Assembly (NCBI RefSeq): GCF_001905095.1
Contig: NZ_LWLS01000073.1
Coordinates: forward strand, 1-57,897
Length of the DNA stretch: 57,897 nt
From: Micromonospora sp. CB01531
GTDB taxonomy: Bacteria > Actinomycetota > Actinomycetes > Mycobacteriales > Micromonosporaceae
Reading direction: 5' to 3'
Positions within the stretch are counted from its first letter, which is position 1, and each line of letters begins with the position of its first letter. The notes under the pieces were generated by a model. That model worked only from the letters and a program-made list of their open reading frames with translations. It had not been told where the DNA came from and made no database searches. Below, piece by piece: positions 41,965 to 50,601 of this stretch. The translations under genes were made by a program, and so were the position numbers.

Positions 41965-42543
41965 TCAGGCCGCCGTCCGCAGCGCCGCCTCCACCCGCCG
42001 GCGCAGGTCGTCGAGGTCGGCGCCGGCCTCGGTGAGCACCAGCGCGGCCAGGCCGTTGCCCTCGCGGAGCAGGCCGAGCAGGATGTGCTCGGTGCCGATG
42101 TGGTGGTGGCGCAGCCGGATCGCCTCGCGCAGACTGAGTTCCAGCACCTTCTTCGCCCGGGGCGAGAACCGGCCGTCGTCGGGCCGGCGCCGGCCCCAGC
42201 GCCGGCGGGGTGGGGGCGCCGCCTCGCGCAGCGCGTCGGGTCCGAAGGACTCCTCGATCCGCGCGACGATCGCCGCCAGGTCGATGCCGATCTCCCGCAG
42301 CGCCGCCGCGTCGGCCTCGCCGAGGCCGTCGACACCGCCGGCCGTGTGCCGGGCCACCGCGGCGCGCAGGTCCTCGGCCCGGACGCCGGCCTGGGCCAGC
42401 AACCGGACGGCCAGGTTGTCGCCGTCGGCGAGCACGCCGAGCAGCAGGTGCTCGGTGCCGACGGGGCGCCGGCCCTCGGCGCGGGCCTCGTCGACCGCGT
42501 GGCGCACCACCGTCCGAGCCCGGTCGGTGAACCGTTCGAACAT
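41965..42543 (-). CDS. Clp N-terminal-domain protein without ATPase domains
   Basis: A 192-residue protein with two Clp N repeats: MFERFTDRARTVVRHAVDEA with GTEHLLLGVLADGDNLAVRL (repeat 1), and FSPRAKKVLELSLREAIRLR with HHIGTEHILLGLLREGNGLA (repeat 2). Full-length ClpC carries AAA+ domains after this module; they are absent here, so this is a stand-alone Clp N module that may compete with ClpC for substrates or adaptors. The ATG at 42543 shares one base with the stop of the HTH gene (TGATG), which places it in an operon with that regulator. Confidence 0.85.
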   Translation of the reverse strand: MFERFTDRARTVVRHAVDEARAEGRRPVGTEHLLLGVLADGDNLAVRLLAQAGVRAEDLRAAVARHTAGGVDGLGEADAAALREIGIDLAAIVARIEESFGPDALREAAPPPRRRWGRRRPDDGRFSPRAKKVLELSLREAIRLRHHHIGTEHILLGLLREGNGLAALVLTEAGADLDDLRRRVEAALRTAA

Positions 42544-42779
42544 CACGCCTCCCAGCTTCCGGGCACCGCCGGTCGCCCGGCGTGCTTCTTGTGGACCGCC
42601 TGCCGGCTGACCTCGAGCGCGTCGGCGATCTCCTGCCAGGACCAGCCCTGTCGTCGGGCGTTGTCCACCTGGACCACCTCGAGCCGCTCGAGCAGCCGGC
42701 GCAGGGCGAGAACCGCGCGAAGCCCGACCTTCGGGTCGGTGCTGCCGGCGGCCGCCGCGAGTTCCGTCGCCTGACTCAT
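42543..42779 (-). CDS. Small helix-turn-helix regulator upstream of the Clp N gene
   Basis: A 78-residue DNA-binding protein. The N-terminal helix-rich part (VGLRAVLALRRLLERLEVVQ) is followed by a helix-turn-helix, GWSWQEIADALEVSRQAVHK, with a short basic C-terminus (KHAGRP). A minus-strand promoter TTGACA (42815-42810), 18 bases, TATGTT (42791-42786), puts the transcription start at or within a base of the ATG, so the mRNA is probably leaderless. Two palindromes, centred on the -35 and the -10, overlie it. The gene precedes the Clp N gene (TGATG overlap). Autorepression is strongly suggested by the operator positions. Confidence 0.8.
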   Translation of the reverse strand: MSQATELAAAAGSTDPKVGLRAVLALRRLLERLEVVQVDNARRQGWSWQEIADALEVSRQAVHKKHAGRPAVPGSWEA

Positions 42780-42780
42780 G

Positions 42781-42800
42781 CTGTCAACATAGGTTGACAG
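42781..42800. promoter_or_regulatory. Operator 1 (over the -10) of the HTH/Clp-N operon
   Basis: CTGTCAAC-ATAG-GTTGACAG is a perfect 8-bp inverted repeat with a 4-base spacer. It covers the -10 TATGTT and ends 1 base before the ATG of the HTH gene. Confidence 0.8.
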
Positions 42801-42807
42801 CACTCCC

Positions 42808-42829
42808 CTTGTCAACCCTGGTTGACAAG
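42808..42829. promoter_or_regulatory. Operator 2 (over the -35) of the HTH/Clp-N operon
   Basis: CTTGTCAAC-CCTG-GTTGACAAG is a perfect 9-bp inverted repeat with a 4-base spacer. It contains the -35 TTGACA and lies 28 bp centre-to-centre from operator 1, with the same core TGTCAAC-N4-GTTGACA. Confidence 0.85.
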
Positions 42830-42886
42830 GAGCCGACACGACCGCGACGCGCCCGGCGCAGCGCCAGCTGGTGCTACGGTCCGCTG

Positions 42887-43684
42887 GTGTTCCGCCGCCG
42901 CTCGCTGGACCGACCGGTCGAGGCCGCCCGCCGGCTGACCGTCGGGCGGCTCACGCTGGAGACGGCCGGCGGCAGCGTGGTCGGGCACCACTACCCGGAG
43001 AACTTCGACGTGCTGCACGTCGACCCGGAGCTGCCGCTGTTCGCGGTGGCCGACGGGATGGGCGATGGTGACGGCAGCCGGATCGCCGGCGCCACCGCGA
43101 CGAGCACCTTCGTCGAGCGGATCCGCGCCACCTGGCCCGCCGTCGGCGCCCGCGAGCTGCGCGCCGCGACCGCGGAGACCCAGCTGCGGGTACGCCAGGC
43201 CGGGGCGGGACTGGCCGGGCTCACCGGCTGCACGCTGACCGCGCTGGCCGTCGAGCCCGACGGCGGGCAGGGCTGGCTCGTCCAGCTCGGCGACTCGCGG
43301 GCCTACCGGCTGCGCGACGGGCTGCTGGAGCTGGTGACGGTCGACCACACCATGGCCTGGCTGGGGGTGGTGCACGGCTGGTGGCCGGCCACCTCGCCCG
43401 AGGCGGCCCGGGCCCGCTACCAGCTGCTGCGCTACGTCGGCCACCCGGACCGGCCGGAGCCGGACGTGCTGGCCGTCCCGCTGCGCACCGGGGACACCTG
43501 GCTGCTCTGCACCGACGGGGTCAGCGACCAGCTCGGCTACCACCGGCTGCGGGACCTGCTGGCCGAGCGGGACCCGGCGCGGGCGGCCCGCGCCCTGCTC
43601 TCGGCCAGCCTAGAGGAGGGCGGTGACGACAACGCCACCGCCGTGGTGGTCCGCGTCCTGCCCACCGTGCCCACCCCGCGCTGA
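42887..43684 (+). CDS. PP2C-family serine/threonine phosphatase
   Basis: A 265-residue metal-dependent protein phosphatase. PP2C motifs in order: HYPENFDVLHVD, FAVADGMGDGDGSRIAG (metal Asp residues), QLGDSRAYRLRDG, DHTMAWLGVV, LLCTDGVSDQL and GGDDNATAVVV. GTG at 42887 is chosen: TACGGT (42875-42880) ends 6 bases upstream with no Shine-Dalgarno, which fits a leaderless start; an upstream ATG at 42794 lies inside the operator region. It is divergent from the HTH/Clp-N operon, so the small HTH protein may also influence it. Confidence 0.85.
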   Translation: MFRRRSLDRPVEAARRLTVGRLTLETAGGSVVGHHYPENFDVLHVDPELPLFAVADGMGDGDGSRIAGATATSTFVERIRATWPAVGARELRAATAETQLRVRQAGAGLAGLTGCTLTALAVEPDGGQGWLVQLGDSRAYRLRDGLLELVTVDHTMAWLGVVHGWWPATSPEAARARYQLLRYVGHPDRPEPDVLAVPLRTGDTWLLCTDGVSDQLGYHRLRDLLAERDPARAARALLSASLEEGGDDNATAVVVRVLPTVPTPR

Positions 43685-43803
43685 CCGCGGGCCGCGCCGC
43701 GCATCCCGGCGCGGTGACCGGGCCAGTTCCGCCGACCCGGTCCGGGCGGGCATCCGCCACGACTACCGTGGGTGAGGAGTGCGCGGTCGGGAGGTGAGGC
43801 GGG

Positions 43804-44631
43804 ATGGCCGCACCCACCGAGGACGCGGTGGTGGTCGGCGTCGGCCGGTCGGACGAGGACCTCCAGGTGGTCCGGACAGCCGCCGTGGAGGCCGCCGCCC
43901 ACGACCGCCCGCTGCACCTGCTGCACGCCTTCAACTGGGCGGCGCAGGCCGCGACGTCCGCGCCGGGCGGACCCCGCGCCGCCGCCGAGGGCCTGCTGGA
44001 ACAGGCTGGACAGGTGGTCGCCGAGGCGGAGCCGGCGGTGCCGGTGAGCGGTGCGATCGTCGAGGGCTCCCCGGTCGAGGCGCTGATCCGGGCCTCCGAG
44101 TCGGCCTTCCTGGTGGCGCTCGGCGACGGCGGGATGGCCGGCTGCACGGACTGCGTACCGACCGACGCGCCGGCCGTGCAGCTCGCCGCCCGGGCCGGCT
44201 GCCCGGTCCTGGTCGGCCGGGCCGAGGCGCCGCCCCCCGGACCGGTGCTGGTCGGCGTGGACGGGTCGACGTCCTCCCACACCGCCCTCGGTTACGCCTT
44301 CGACTGCGCCGAACGCCGCGGGGCCCGGCTGCTGGCGATCCGGGTCGTCGAGTCCGGCCGCGCCGGCGACGGCGACGACCTGCTCGCCGAGACGGTGGCC
44401 CGGTACGCCGCCCGGCACCCCACGGTGGCCGCCGAGTGCCACACCGTCCGCGGCGACCCCGGCACCGTCCTGGTCGAACAGTCCCGCTCGGCGCAGGTCG
44501 CGCTGGTCGCCGCGCGCGGCGACGAAGCCTGGCGGGGGATGCTGGGCGAGGTCAGCCAGTCGCTGCTCTACCACTCGCCGGCCCCGGTGATCGTCGTCCG
44601 TGGACTCGCGCCGGACGCGTACGGGCCATGA
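43804..44631 (+). CDS. Universal stress protein with two USP domains
   Basis: A 275-residue tandem universal stress protein. The first module (VVVGVGRSDEDLQVVRTAAV ... VEALIRASESAFLVALGD) lacks a clear G-2x-G-9x-G(S/T) ATP loop. The second (VLVGVDGSTSSHTALGYAFD ... EVSQSLLYHSPAPVIVVRG) is closer to canonical. USP proteins of this tandem type are part of actinobacterial dormancy responses. It is the first gene of the DevR-like block and precedes a putative DevR box and the phosphoketolase gene. Confidence 0.85.
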   Translation: MAAPTEDAVVVGVGRSDEDLQVVRTAAVEAAAHDRPLHLLHAFNWAAQAATSAPGGPRAAAEGLLEQAGQVVAEAEPAVPVSGAIVEGSPVEALIRASESAFLVALGDGGMAGCTDCVPTDAPAVQLAARAGCPVLVGRAEAPPPGPVLVGVDGSTSSHTALGYAFDCAERRGARLLAIRVVESGRAGDGDDLLAETVARYAARHPTVAAECHTVRGDPGTVLVEQSRSAQVALVAARGDEAWRGMLGEVSQSLLYHSPAPVIVVRGLAPDAYGP

Positions 44632-44645
44632 CGCCCGCCCGGCCC

Positions 44646-44660
44646 GGGACCTCCGGCCCT
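44646..44660. promoter_or_regulatory. Putative DevR/DosR box upstream of phosphoketolase
   Basis: GGGACCTCCGGCCCT, 98 bases upstream of the phosphoketolase ATG. The same 15-base sequence occurs at 54156-54170. A second degenerate copy, GGGCCAAGCTGGACCC, lies at 44679-44694. Confidence 0.65.
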
Positions 44661-44757
44661 GCCTGCCCGACCGGCACGGGGCCAAGCTGGACCCGCCCGG
44701 ACGGGATATCCGCCTACGGGCTGCAGAAGTCCCCGAGCCGCGAGAGGCTATTGCAGC

Positions 44758-47160
44758 ATGGACACCGCTCTCGACCTGCACAGCCCACTGACCGAAGACG
44801 AGCTGCGCCGGCTTGACGCCTACTGGCGGGCGGCGAACTACCTCACCGTCGGGCAGATCTACCTGCTCGCCAACCCGCTGCTCCGCGAGCCGCTCAAGCC
44901 CGAGCACGTCAAGCCCCGGCTGCTGGGGCACTGGGGCACCAGTCCCGGGTTGAACCTGCTCTACGCCCACCTCAACCGGGTCATCGTCAACCGCGACCTG
45001 AACGTCATCTACCTCACCGGTCCCGGCCACGGTGGGCCGGCGATCGTGGCGAACACCTGGCTGGAGGGCACCTACAGCCAGCTCTACCACTCGGTGACCC
45101 GGGACGAGACGGGGATGGCCCGGCTGTTCCGCCAGTTCTCCTTCCCCGGCGGCATCCCCAGCCACGTCGCCGCGGAGGTGCCGGGTTCGATCCACGAGGG
45201 CGGCGAGCTGGGATACGCGCTGAGCCACGCCTACGGCGCCGCCTTCGACAATCCGGAGCTGCTGGTGGCCTGCGTGATCGGGGACGGCGAGGCGGAGACC
45301 GGTCCGCTGGCCGGCAGTTGGCTGTCCAACGTCTTCCTCAACCCGGCCCGGGACGGGGCGGTGCTGCCCATCCTGCACCTCAACGGCTACAAGATCGCCA
45401 ACCCGAGTGTGCTGGACCGGATCCCCGAGGACGACCTGCTCGGCCTGATGCGCGGCTACGGCTACCAGCCCTACGTTGTCGCCGGCGACGACCCCGCCCG
45501 GGTGCACCAGAGCCTCGCCGCGACGCTGGACCGGACGCTCGACGAGATCGCCGAGATCCAGCGCCGGGCCCGCTCCGGCGGCCGGGTCGAACGCCCCCGC
45601 TGGCCGATGATCATCCTCCGTACGCCGAAGGGCTGGACCGGCCCGCGGGAGATCAAGGGCAAGCCGGTCGAGGGGACCTTCCGCGCCCACCAGGTGCCCA
45701 TCGACGGCGTACGCAAGAGCCCGGAGGCCCTGGCCGAGCTGGAGCGCTGGCTGCGCAGCTACCGGCCGGAGGAACTCTTCGACGCCACCGGCGCCCCGGT
45801 CGCCGAACTGGTCGACCTGCCCCCGAAGGGGGACCGGCGGATGAGCGCCAACCCGGTCACCAACGGTGGGGTGGTGCTGCGCGACCTGAACCTGCCGGAC
45901 TTCCGCGCCTACGGGGTCGACGTCGAGCATCCGGGCGAGCCGGTGGCCGGCTCCACCGGCGTCCTCGGCCCGTGGATCCGCGACGTGATCACCGCCAACC
46001 CGCAGAACTTCCGCCTGTTCGGGCCCGACGAGGTCGCCTCGAACAGGCTCGGCGCCGCCTTCGAGGTCACCGATCGGGCGTTCGTCGGTGCCACGGTCCC
46101 CGGCGACGACCACCTCTCGCCGGACGGTCGGGTGATGGAGGTGCTCTCCGAGCACCTCTGCCAGGGCTGGCTGGAGGGCTACCTGCTCACCGGCCGGCAC
46201 GGCATCTTCACCAGCTACGAGGCGTTCATCCACATCGTCGACTCGATGGTCAACCAGCACGCCAAGTGGCTGAAGGTGACCCGGGGCATCCCCTGGCGGG
46301 AGCAGCTCGCCTCGCTGAACTACCTGCTCTCCAGCCACGTCTGGCGGCAGGACCACAACGGCTTCTCGCACCAGGACCCGGGCTTCATCGACCACGTGGT
46401 CAACAAGAAGGCGGAGGTGGTCCGGGTCTACCTGCCGCCGGACGCCAACACCCTGCTCTCCACCATGGACCACTGCCTGCGCAGCCGGCACTACATCAAC
46501 GTGGTGGTGGCCGGCAAGCAGCCGGCGCCGAACTGGCTGACCATGGACGAGGCCATCCAGCACGCCCGGCGCGGCCTGGGCATCTGGGATTGGGCCAGCA
46601 CCGACGAGGGCACCGAGCCGGACGTGGTGCTGGCCTGCGCCGGTGACGTGCCGACGCTGGAGACGCTGGCCGCGGCCGACCTGCTCCGGCGGCACCTGCC
46701 CGAGCTGAAGGTGCGGGTGGTCAACGTGGTCGACCTGATGCGGCTGCAGCCGCCGTCCGAGCACCCGCACGGCCTGCCGGACTTCGAGTTCGACACCATC
46801 TTCACCCGCGACAAGCCGATCATCTTCGCCTACCACGGCTACCCGTGGCTGATCCACCGGCTCACCTACCGCCGGACCAACCACGACAACCTGCACGTGC
46901 GCGGCTACAAGGAGGAGGGCACCACCACCACGCCGTTCGACATGGTGATGCTCAACGACCTGGACCGCTTCCACCTGGTCATCGACGTCATCGACCGGGT
47001 TCCCGGGCTCGCTTCGCGCGCCGCCCACCTGCGCCAGGACATGGTCGACGCCCGGCAGGCCGCTCGCGACTACACCCGCGAGTACGGCGAGGACGACCCC
47101 AAGGTCGCCGAGTGGCGCTGGATCCGGGAAACCGAGCTCGGCCTGCGAGGCGGGCAGTGA
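44758..47160 (+). CDS. xfp: Phosphoketolase (Xfp-type)
   Basis: An 800-residue thiamine-diphosphate enzyme, normal length for the family. It cleaves xylulose-5-phosphate and/or fructose-6-phosphate to acetyl phosphate and an aldose phosphate. Landmarks: YLTVGQIYLLANPLL, HWGTSPGLNLLYAHLNR, GPGHGGPAIVANTWLEGTY, the ThDP-binding GDGEAETGPLAGSW and LNGYKIANPS, HLSPDGRVMEVLSEH, and the C-terminal FTRDKPIIFAYHGYPWLIHR. It gives ATP through acetyl phosphate without respiration, which suits hypoxic dormancy. A putative DevR box lies 98 bases upstream. Its stop overlaps the start of the second USP gene (GTGA), so the two are translationally coupled. Confidence 0.95.
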   Translation: MDTALDLHSPLTEDELRRLDAYWRAANYLTVGQIYLLANPLLREPLKPEHVKPRLLGHWGTSPGLNLLYAHLNRVIVNRDLNVIYLTGPGHGGPAIVANTWLEGTYSQLYHSVTRDETGMARLFRQFSFPGGIPSHVAAEVPGSIHEGGELGYALSHAYGAAFDNPELLVACVIGDGEAETGPLAGSWLSNVFLNPARDGAVLPILHLNGYKIANPSVLDRIPEDDLLGLMRGYGYQPYVVAGDDPARVHQSLAATLDRTLDEIAEIQRRARSGGRVERPRWPMIILRTPKGWTGPREIKGKPVEGTFRAHQVPIDGVRKSPEALAELERWLRSYRPEELFDATGAPVAELVDLPPKGDRRMSANPVTNGGVVLRDLNLPDFRAYGVDVEHPGEPVAGSTGVLGPWIRDVITANPQNFRLFGPDEVASNRLGAAFEVTDRAFVGATVPGDDHLSPDGRVMEVLSEHLCQGWLEGYLLTGRHGIFTSYEAFIHIVDSMVNQHAKWLKVTRGIPWREQLASLNYLLSSHVWRQDHNGFSHQDPGFIDHVVNKKAEVVRVYLPPDANTLLSTMDHCLRSRHYINVVVAGKQPAPNWLTMDEAIQHARRGLGIWDWASTDEGTEPDVVLACAGDVPTLETLAAADLLRRHLPELKVRVVNVVDLMRLQPPSEHPHGLPDFEFDTIFTRDKPIIFAYHGYPWLIHRLTYRRTNHDNLHVRGYKEEGTTTTPFDMVMLNDLDRFHLVIDVIDRVPGLASRAAHLRQDMVDARQAARDYTREYGEDDPKVAEWRWIRETELGLRGGQ

Positions 47161-48038
47161 ACCCGGTCGACGTCAGCCGCGACGAGATCCTGGTCGGCTA
47201 CGACGGCTCCGCCGACTCGACGGTGGCCCTGAACTGGGCACTGGACGAGGCGGGCCGCTCCGGCCGGCCGGTCCGGCTGGCGTACGTCTTCGAATGGCTG
47301 ACGGTGGCCGGCTGGATCGGACCCGGGGTGGCCCCGGGGATCTGGCCGGACGAGACCGCCCGGCGCAAGGTCGAGGAGCTGGTCCGCAAGGCGGCGGCGG
47401 ACGCCGGCGCCGAACGGCCCGGCCTCACCGTGACCGGCGAGGTCTTCGACGGCCCGCCCGCCCTGGTGCTGCAGGAACGCTCCGCCGACGCGGGGCTGCT
47501 GGTGCTCGGCAGCCGGGGCCACGGCGGCTTCGGCGGCCTGCTCGTCGGCTCCACCGCGGTCTCCGTCACCGCCCACGCGCACTGCACCGTGGTGGTGGTC
47601 CGGCAGGGGCAGGTGGCCACCTCCGGGCCGGTCGTGGTCGGCGTGGACGGCTCCGAGTCCTCCCTGCGGGCGCTCGGGTTCGCCGTCGAGCGGGCCGCCC
47701 AGCGGGACGTGCCGCTGCGGCTGCTGCGGGCCTGGGCGCCACCCGCCGAGCGGTGGGTGGATCCCGGCGCCGGCCCGGAGGAGACCGAGGCCGCCGAACG
47801 GGCAGCGGCCGAGGAGAGCCTGGCCCCGTGGCGGAAGACCTTCCCGGACGTCCCGGTCGAGATCCAGGCGAGCCCAGGCAACCCGGCCGCGCTGCTGGTC
47901 GAGGCGAGCCGTGCGGCGCAGTTGGTGGTGGTCGGCAGCCGAGGCCGGGGCGGGCTGCGGGGGATGCTCCTCGGCTCGGTCAGCCAGCAGCTCATCCACC
48001 ATGCGAGCTGCCCGGTGGCGGTGGTCCGGGAACGCTGA
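47157..48038 (+). CDS. Universal stress protein with two USP domains
   Basis: A 293-residue tandem USP. Module 1 (ILVGYDGSADSTVALNWAL ... VLGSRGHGGFGGLLVGSTAV) and module 2 (VVVGVDGSESSLRALGFAVE ... VVGSRGRGGLRGMLLGSVSQ) both retain the G-2x-G-9x-G(S/T) ATP-binding loop, so ATP binding is expected. The GTG start overlaps the phosphoketolase stop. In M. tuberculosis such ATP-binding USPs (Rv2623-like) belong to the DosR regulon and slow growth. Confidence 0.92.
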   Translation: MNPVDVSRDEILVGYDGSADSTVALNWALDEAGRSGRPVRLAYVFEWLTVAGWIGPGVAPGIWPDETARRKVEELVRKAAADAGAERPGLTVTGEVFDGPPALVLQERSADAGLLVLGSRGHGGFGGLLVGSTAVSVTAHAHCTVVVVRQGQVATSGPVVVGVDGSESSLRALGFAVERAAQRDVPLRLLRAWAPPAERWVDPGAGPEETEAAERAAAEESLAPWRKTFPDVPVEIQASPGNPAALLVEASRAAQLVVVGSRGRGGLRGMLLGSVSQQLIHHASCPVAVVRER

Positions 48039-48055
48039 GCGGCGACGGCCCGGGC

Positions 48056-48074
48056 GACCGGCCCGCGGCCGGTC
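48056..48074. terminator. Short hairpin between convergent USP and ATPase genes
   Basis: GACCGGCC (48056-48063) pairs with GGCCGGTC (48067-48074) around CGC. It overlaps the last codons of the ATPase gene. Confidence 0.5.
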
Positions 48075-50412
48075 AGCGCGGCGGAAGGTCGGCCGGGTTG
48101 AGCGAGAAGAAGTCCTCCTCTTCCTGCGCCAGGTGCAGCCGGAGCACGGCGTCCAGCCCGTACAGGGCGGACAGCAGGTCGGGCAGCTCGTCGCGGCGCA
48201 ACCGGCCGTCCGGGTGCTGGGCCAGGTGACCGCCGATCCGATCCACCAGCCGGCTGATCTCCACATGGCCACGGCTCATCGTCGAGGTCGCCTCGGCGCT
48301 GCCCAGCGGGCCGGCCAGCGCCGGATAGAGGTGCCGTTCCTCGGCCGCCTCGTGCGGGAGCACCTCGTCGACCAGCCGGCGGTGCACCTCGCGCAGCGCC
48401 GGTACGCACTCCGGCGCGTCGGGGCGGGTCGCCACCAGGTCGGCGGTATCGCGCAGCCCGGCCAGCACGTCCCGTACCCCGCCGTGCTCGTCGGCGTACC
48501 GGTCGAGCAGTTCCCGGGTCTCCGGCGGGACGTCCCGGTGCCGCAGGCCGCCCCGCAGGGCGCGCAGCGCGTTGACGATGACCAGCACGTCGATGCCCTC
48601 CTGGAGGAACGCGCCGGCGACCGGGGGCAGCCCGCCGGCGGCGGCCGCCACCATCGCCACCACGGCCAGGCCCATCCCGACGGTGGCGCTCTGCACCGCG
48701 ATGCGCCGCGCGTACCGGGCGATCTCGACAGCGTCGGCGAGCCGATCCAACCGGTCCACGGCGAGCACCGCGTCCGCCACGTCGGCAGAGGCGGTCGCCC
48801 CGGTGGCGCCCATCGCCACCCCGACGTGCGCCTCGGCCAGGGCCGGGGCGTCGTTGACGCCGTCGCCCACCATCACGGTCACCGCCCGGCCGGACTCCTC
48901 CCTGACCCGCGCCACCTTCGCCTGCGGCGAGCACTGGGCGATCACGTCGTCCACGCCGACGATCCGGGCGACCTGCTCGGCGGTGCGCGGCCGGTCGCCG
49001 GTCACCATCACCAGGCGGTTCAGCCCGGCCTGGCGGAGCCGCCGCAGGGTACGCCGGGCGTCGGGGCGTACCGGGTCCTCCAGCAGGATCGCGCCGAGCA
49101 GACCATGATCGTCGCTGACCCAGACGGTGGAGCGGCCGGCCAGCTCGGCGCGCTCGCGGGCCCGGTGAGCCCACTCGGGCGGCTCACCGGCGAGCTGGCC
49201 GACGCGCACCAGGCGGCCGTCGACCCGGCCGGTCACCCCGCGGCCCGGCTCCTCGGTGACGTCTGCCGGCTCGGCCAGCGGCAGCCCCTGCTCACGGGCC
49301 TGCCGGACCAGGGCGGCGGCCAGCACGTGCGGGGAGAGCTGTTCGACGGAGGCGGCCAGCCGCAGCACCTCGTCCCGGTCGCCGCCGGGCGCAACCACCG
49401 TCTCGGCGGCGCGGGGACGGCCGGCGGTGAGCGTGCCGGTCTTGTCCATGAGCAGGGTGCGGGCGCGGCCCAGCAGCTCCAGCGACCCGCCCTCGCGGAC
49501 CAGTACGCCGCGCCGGGCCACCCGGGACAGCCCGGAGACGATCGCGATCGGGGTGGCCAGCAGCAGCGGGCAGGGGGTGGCCACCACCAGCACCGCCACC
49601 GCCCGGAGGAACTGGCCGGAGAGCGCCCAGGCGACCCCGGCCAGCAGCAGGGTGAACGGCACGAACGCAGCGGCGTACCGGTCGGCGAGCCGGACCATCG
49701 GGGCCTTGTGCGCGGTCGCCTCCTGGGCCAGCCGGACGATGCCGGCGTACGTGCTCTCGGCCGCGCTTCGGCGGGCCCGCAGCCCGAACCCCGCGCCCGC
49801 GTTGACCACACCGCTGGCCACCTGCTCGCCCGCAGCGCGGGTGACCAGCTGCGACTCGCCGGTAACCACCGACTCGTCCAGCGTGGCGGTCTCCTCGACC
49901 GTCCCGTCCACCGGCACCACGTCGCCGGGGCCGACCACCAACCGGTCCCCCACCGCGACCCGGTCCAGCGGCACCACCTCGATCCCGCCGTCCGGGGTAC
50001 GCCGCCGGGCCTGCCGGGGGGCGCGTTCCAGCAGCGCGCGCAGGTCGCGGCTGGCCCGGCGCTGGGCGTAGTCCTCCAGCGCCTGCCCGGTGGCGACCAT
50101 CACGGCGATCACCGCACCGGCCAGGTACTCACGGACCAGCAGCGTGCCGACCAGCGCCAGCACGGCGATCACGTCCACCCCGAACTGCCGGCGCCGCAAC
50201 TGCCGCACCGTCGTCCAGGCGGCCGGCAGCAGCGCCACCACGGTCACCGCCGCCCAGACCAACTGGGCCACGCCCCGCAGCCCGGCGAACCACAACCCGG
50301 CGCCGGCCAGCACGGCCAGGGTGAGCAGGGTCAGCGGCGCCCACTCCCGCCAGTCCGCCCGGTGCCCCGGCACCGGCCGCTCCGGCACGCACTCGCGCGG
50401 TTCCGCTCCCAC
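48073..50412 (-). CDS. P1B-like metal-transporting P-type ATPase with C-terminal hemerythrin domain
   Basis: A 779-residue fusion. Residues 1-620 are a heavy-metal P-type ATPase without an N-terminal metal-binding domain: TGES at 184-187, TPCPLLL with CPL at 281-283 in place of the usual CPC/CPH, the phosphorylation site DKTGTLT at 323-329 and GDGVND at 516-521. Residues ~635-779 are a hemerythrin-like four-helix bundle with the diiron pattern H643, H677, H687, E691, H694, H716, H760 and E764. Hemerythrins bind O2, iron or NO, so the tail may let transport respond to oxygen or redox state. A DevR-like box at 50470-50483 lies 58 bases upstream of the ATG. The transported metal is unknown. Confidence 0.85.
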   Translation of the reverse strand: MGAEPRECVPERPVPGHRADWREWAPLTLLTLAVLAGAGLWFAGLRGVAQLVWAAVTVVALLPAAWTTVRQLRRRQFGVDVIAVLALVGTLLVREYLAGAVIAVMVATGQALEDYAQRRASRDLRALLERAPRQARRRTPDGGIEVVPLDRVAVGDRLVVGPGDVVPVDGTVEETATLDESVVTGESQLVTRAAGEQVASGVVNAGAGFGLRARRSAAESTYAGIVRLAQEATAHKAPMVRLADRYAAAFVPFTLLLAGVAWALSGQFLRAVAVLVVATPCPLLLATPIAIVSGLSRVARRGVLVREGGSLELLGRARTLLMDKTGTLTAGRPRAAETVVAPGGDRDEVLRLAASVEQLSPHVLAAALVRQAREQGLPLAEPADVTEEPGRGVTGRVDGRLVRVGQLAGEPPEWAHRARERAELAGRSTVWVSDDHGLLGAILLEDPVRPDARRTLRRLRQAGLNRLVMVTGDRPRTAEQVARIVGVDDVIAQCSPQAKVARVREESGRAVTVMVGDGVNDAPALAEAHVGVAMGATGATASADVADAVLAVDRLDRLADAVEIARYARRIAVQSATVGMGLAVVAMVAAAAGGLPPVAGAFLQEGIDVLVIVNALRALRGGLRHRDVPPETRELLDRYADEHGGVRDVLAGLRDTADLVATRPDAPECVPALREVHRRLVDEVLPHEAAEERHLYPALAGPLGSAEATSTMSRGHVEISRLVDRIGGHLAQHPDGRLRRDELPDLLSALYGLDAVLRLHLAQEEEDFFSLNPADLPPR

Positions 50413-50469
50413 CTGCGGATCGTCTCAACGGTCCGGGTTGCCGGGCAGGGCAACGAGGGTATTCGGCGC

Positions 50470-50483
50470 GGGCCGAAGGGCCC
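50470..50483. promoter_or_regulatory. Putative DevR box between the ATPase-hemerythrin gene and the first Acg gene
   Basis: GGGCCGAAGGGCCC, reverse complement GGGCCCTTCGGCCC, matching the GGGACCTTCGGCCC pattern at all but one base. It is 58 bases upstream of the ATPase and 119 bases upstream of the divergent nitroreductase-like gene. Confidence 0.55.
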
Positions 50484-50601
50484 GGGTACGCGGGTCGTGC
50501 GGGCCGTGCGACCGCCCGCCGGATGCCAGAGGATGGAGCGGCAAGGCCGCCCGGACCCGCGCGGGGTGGGGCACGATGAGGGAAACGGAAAGGTCGTGAC
50601 G

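Noticed and set aside
43685..43803. DevR box upstream of the first USP gene
   Set aside because: Sequences such as GGGCCAGTTCCGCCGACCC resemble half-sites only; the match to the other boxes is too poor to call.
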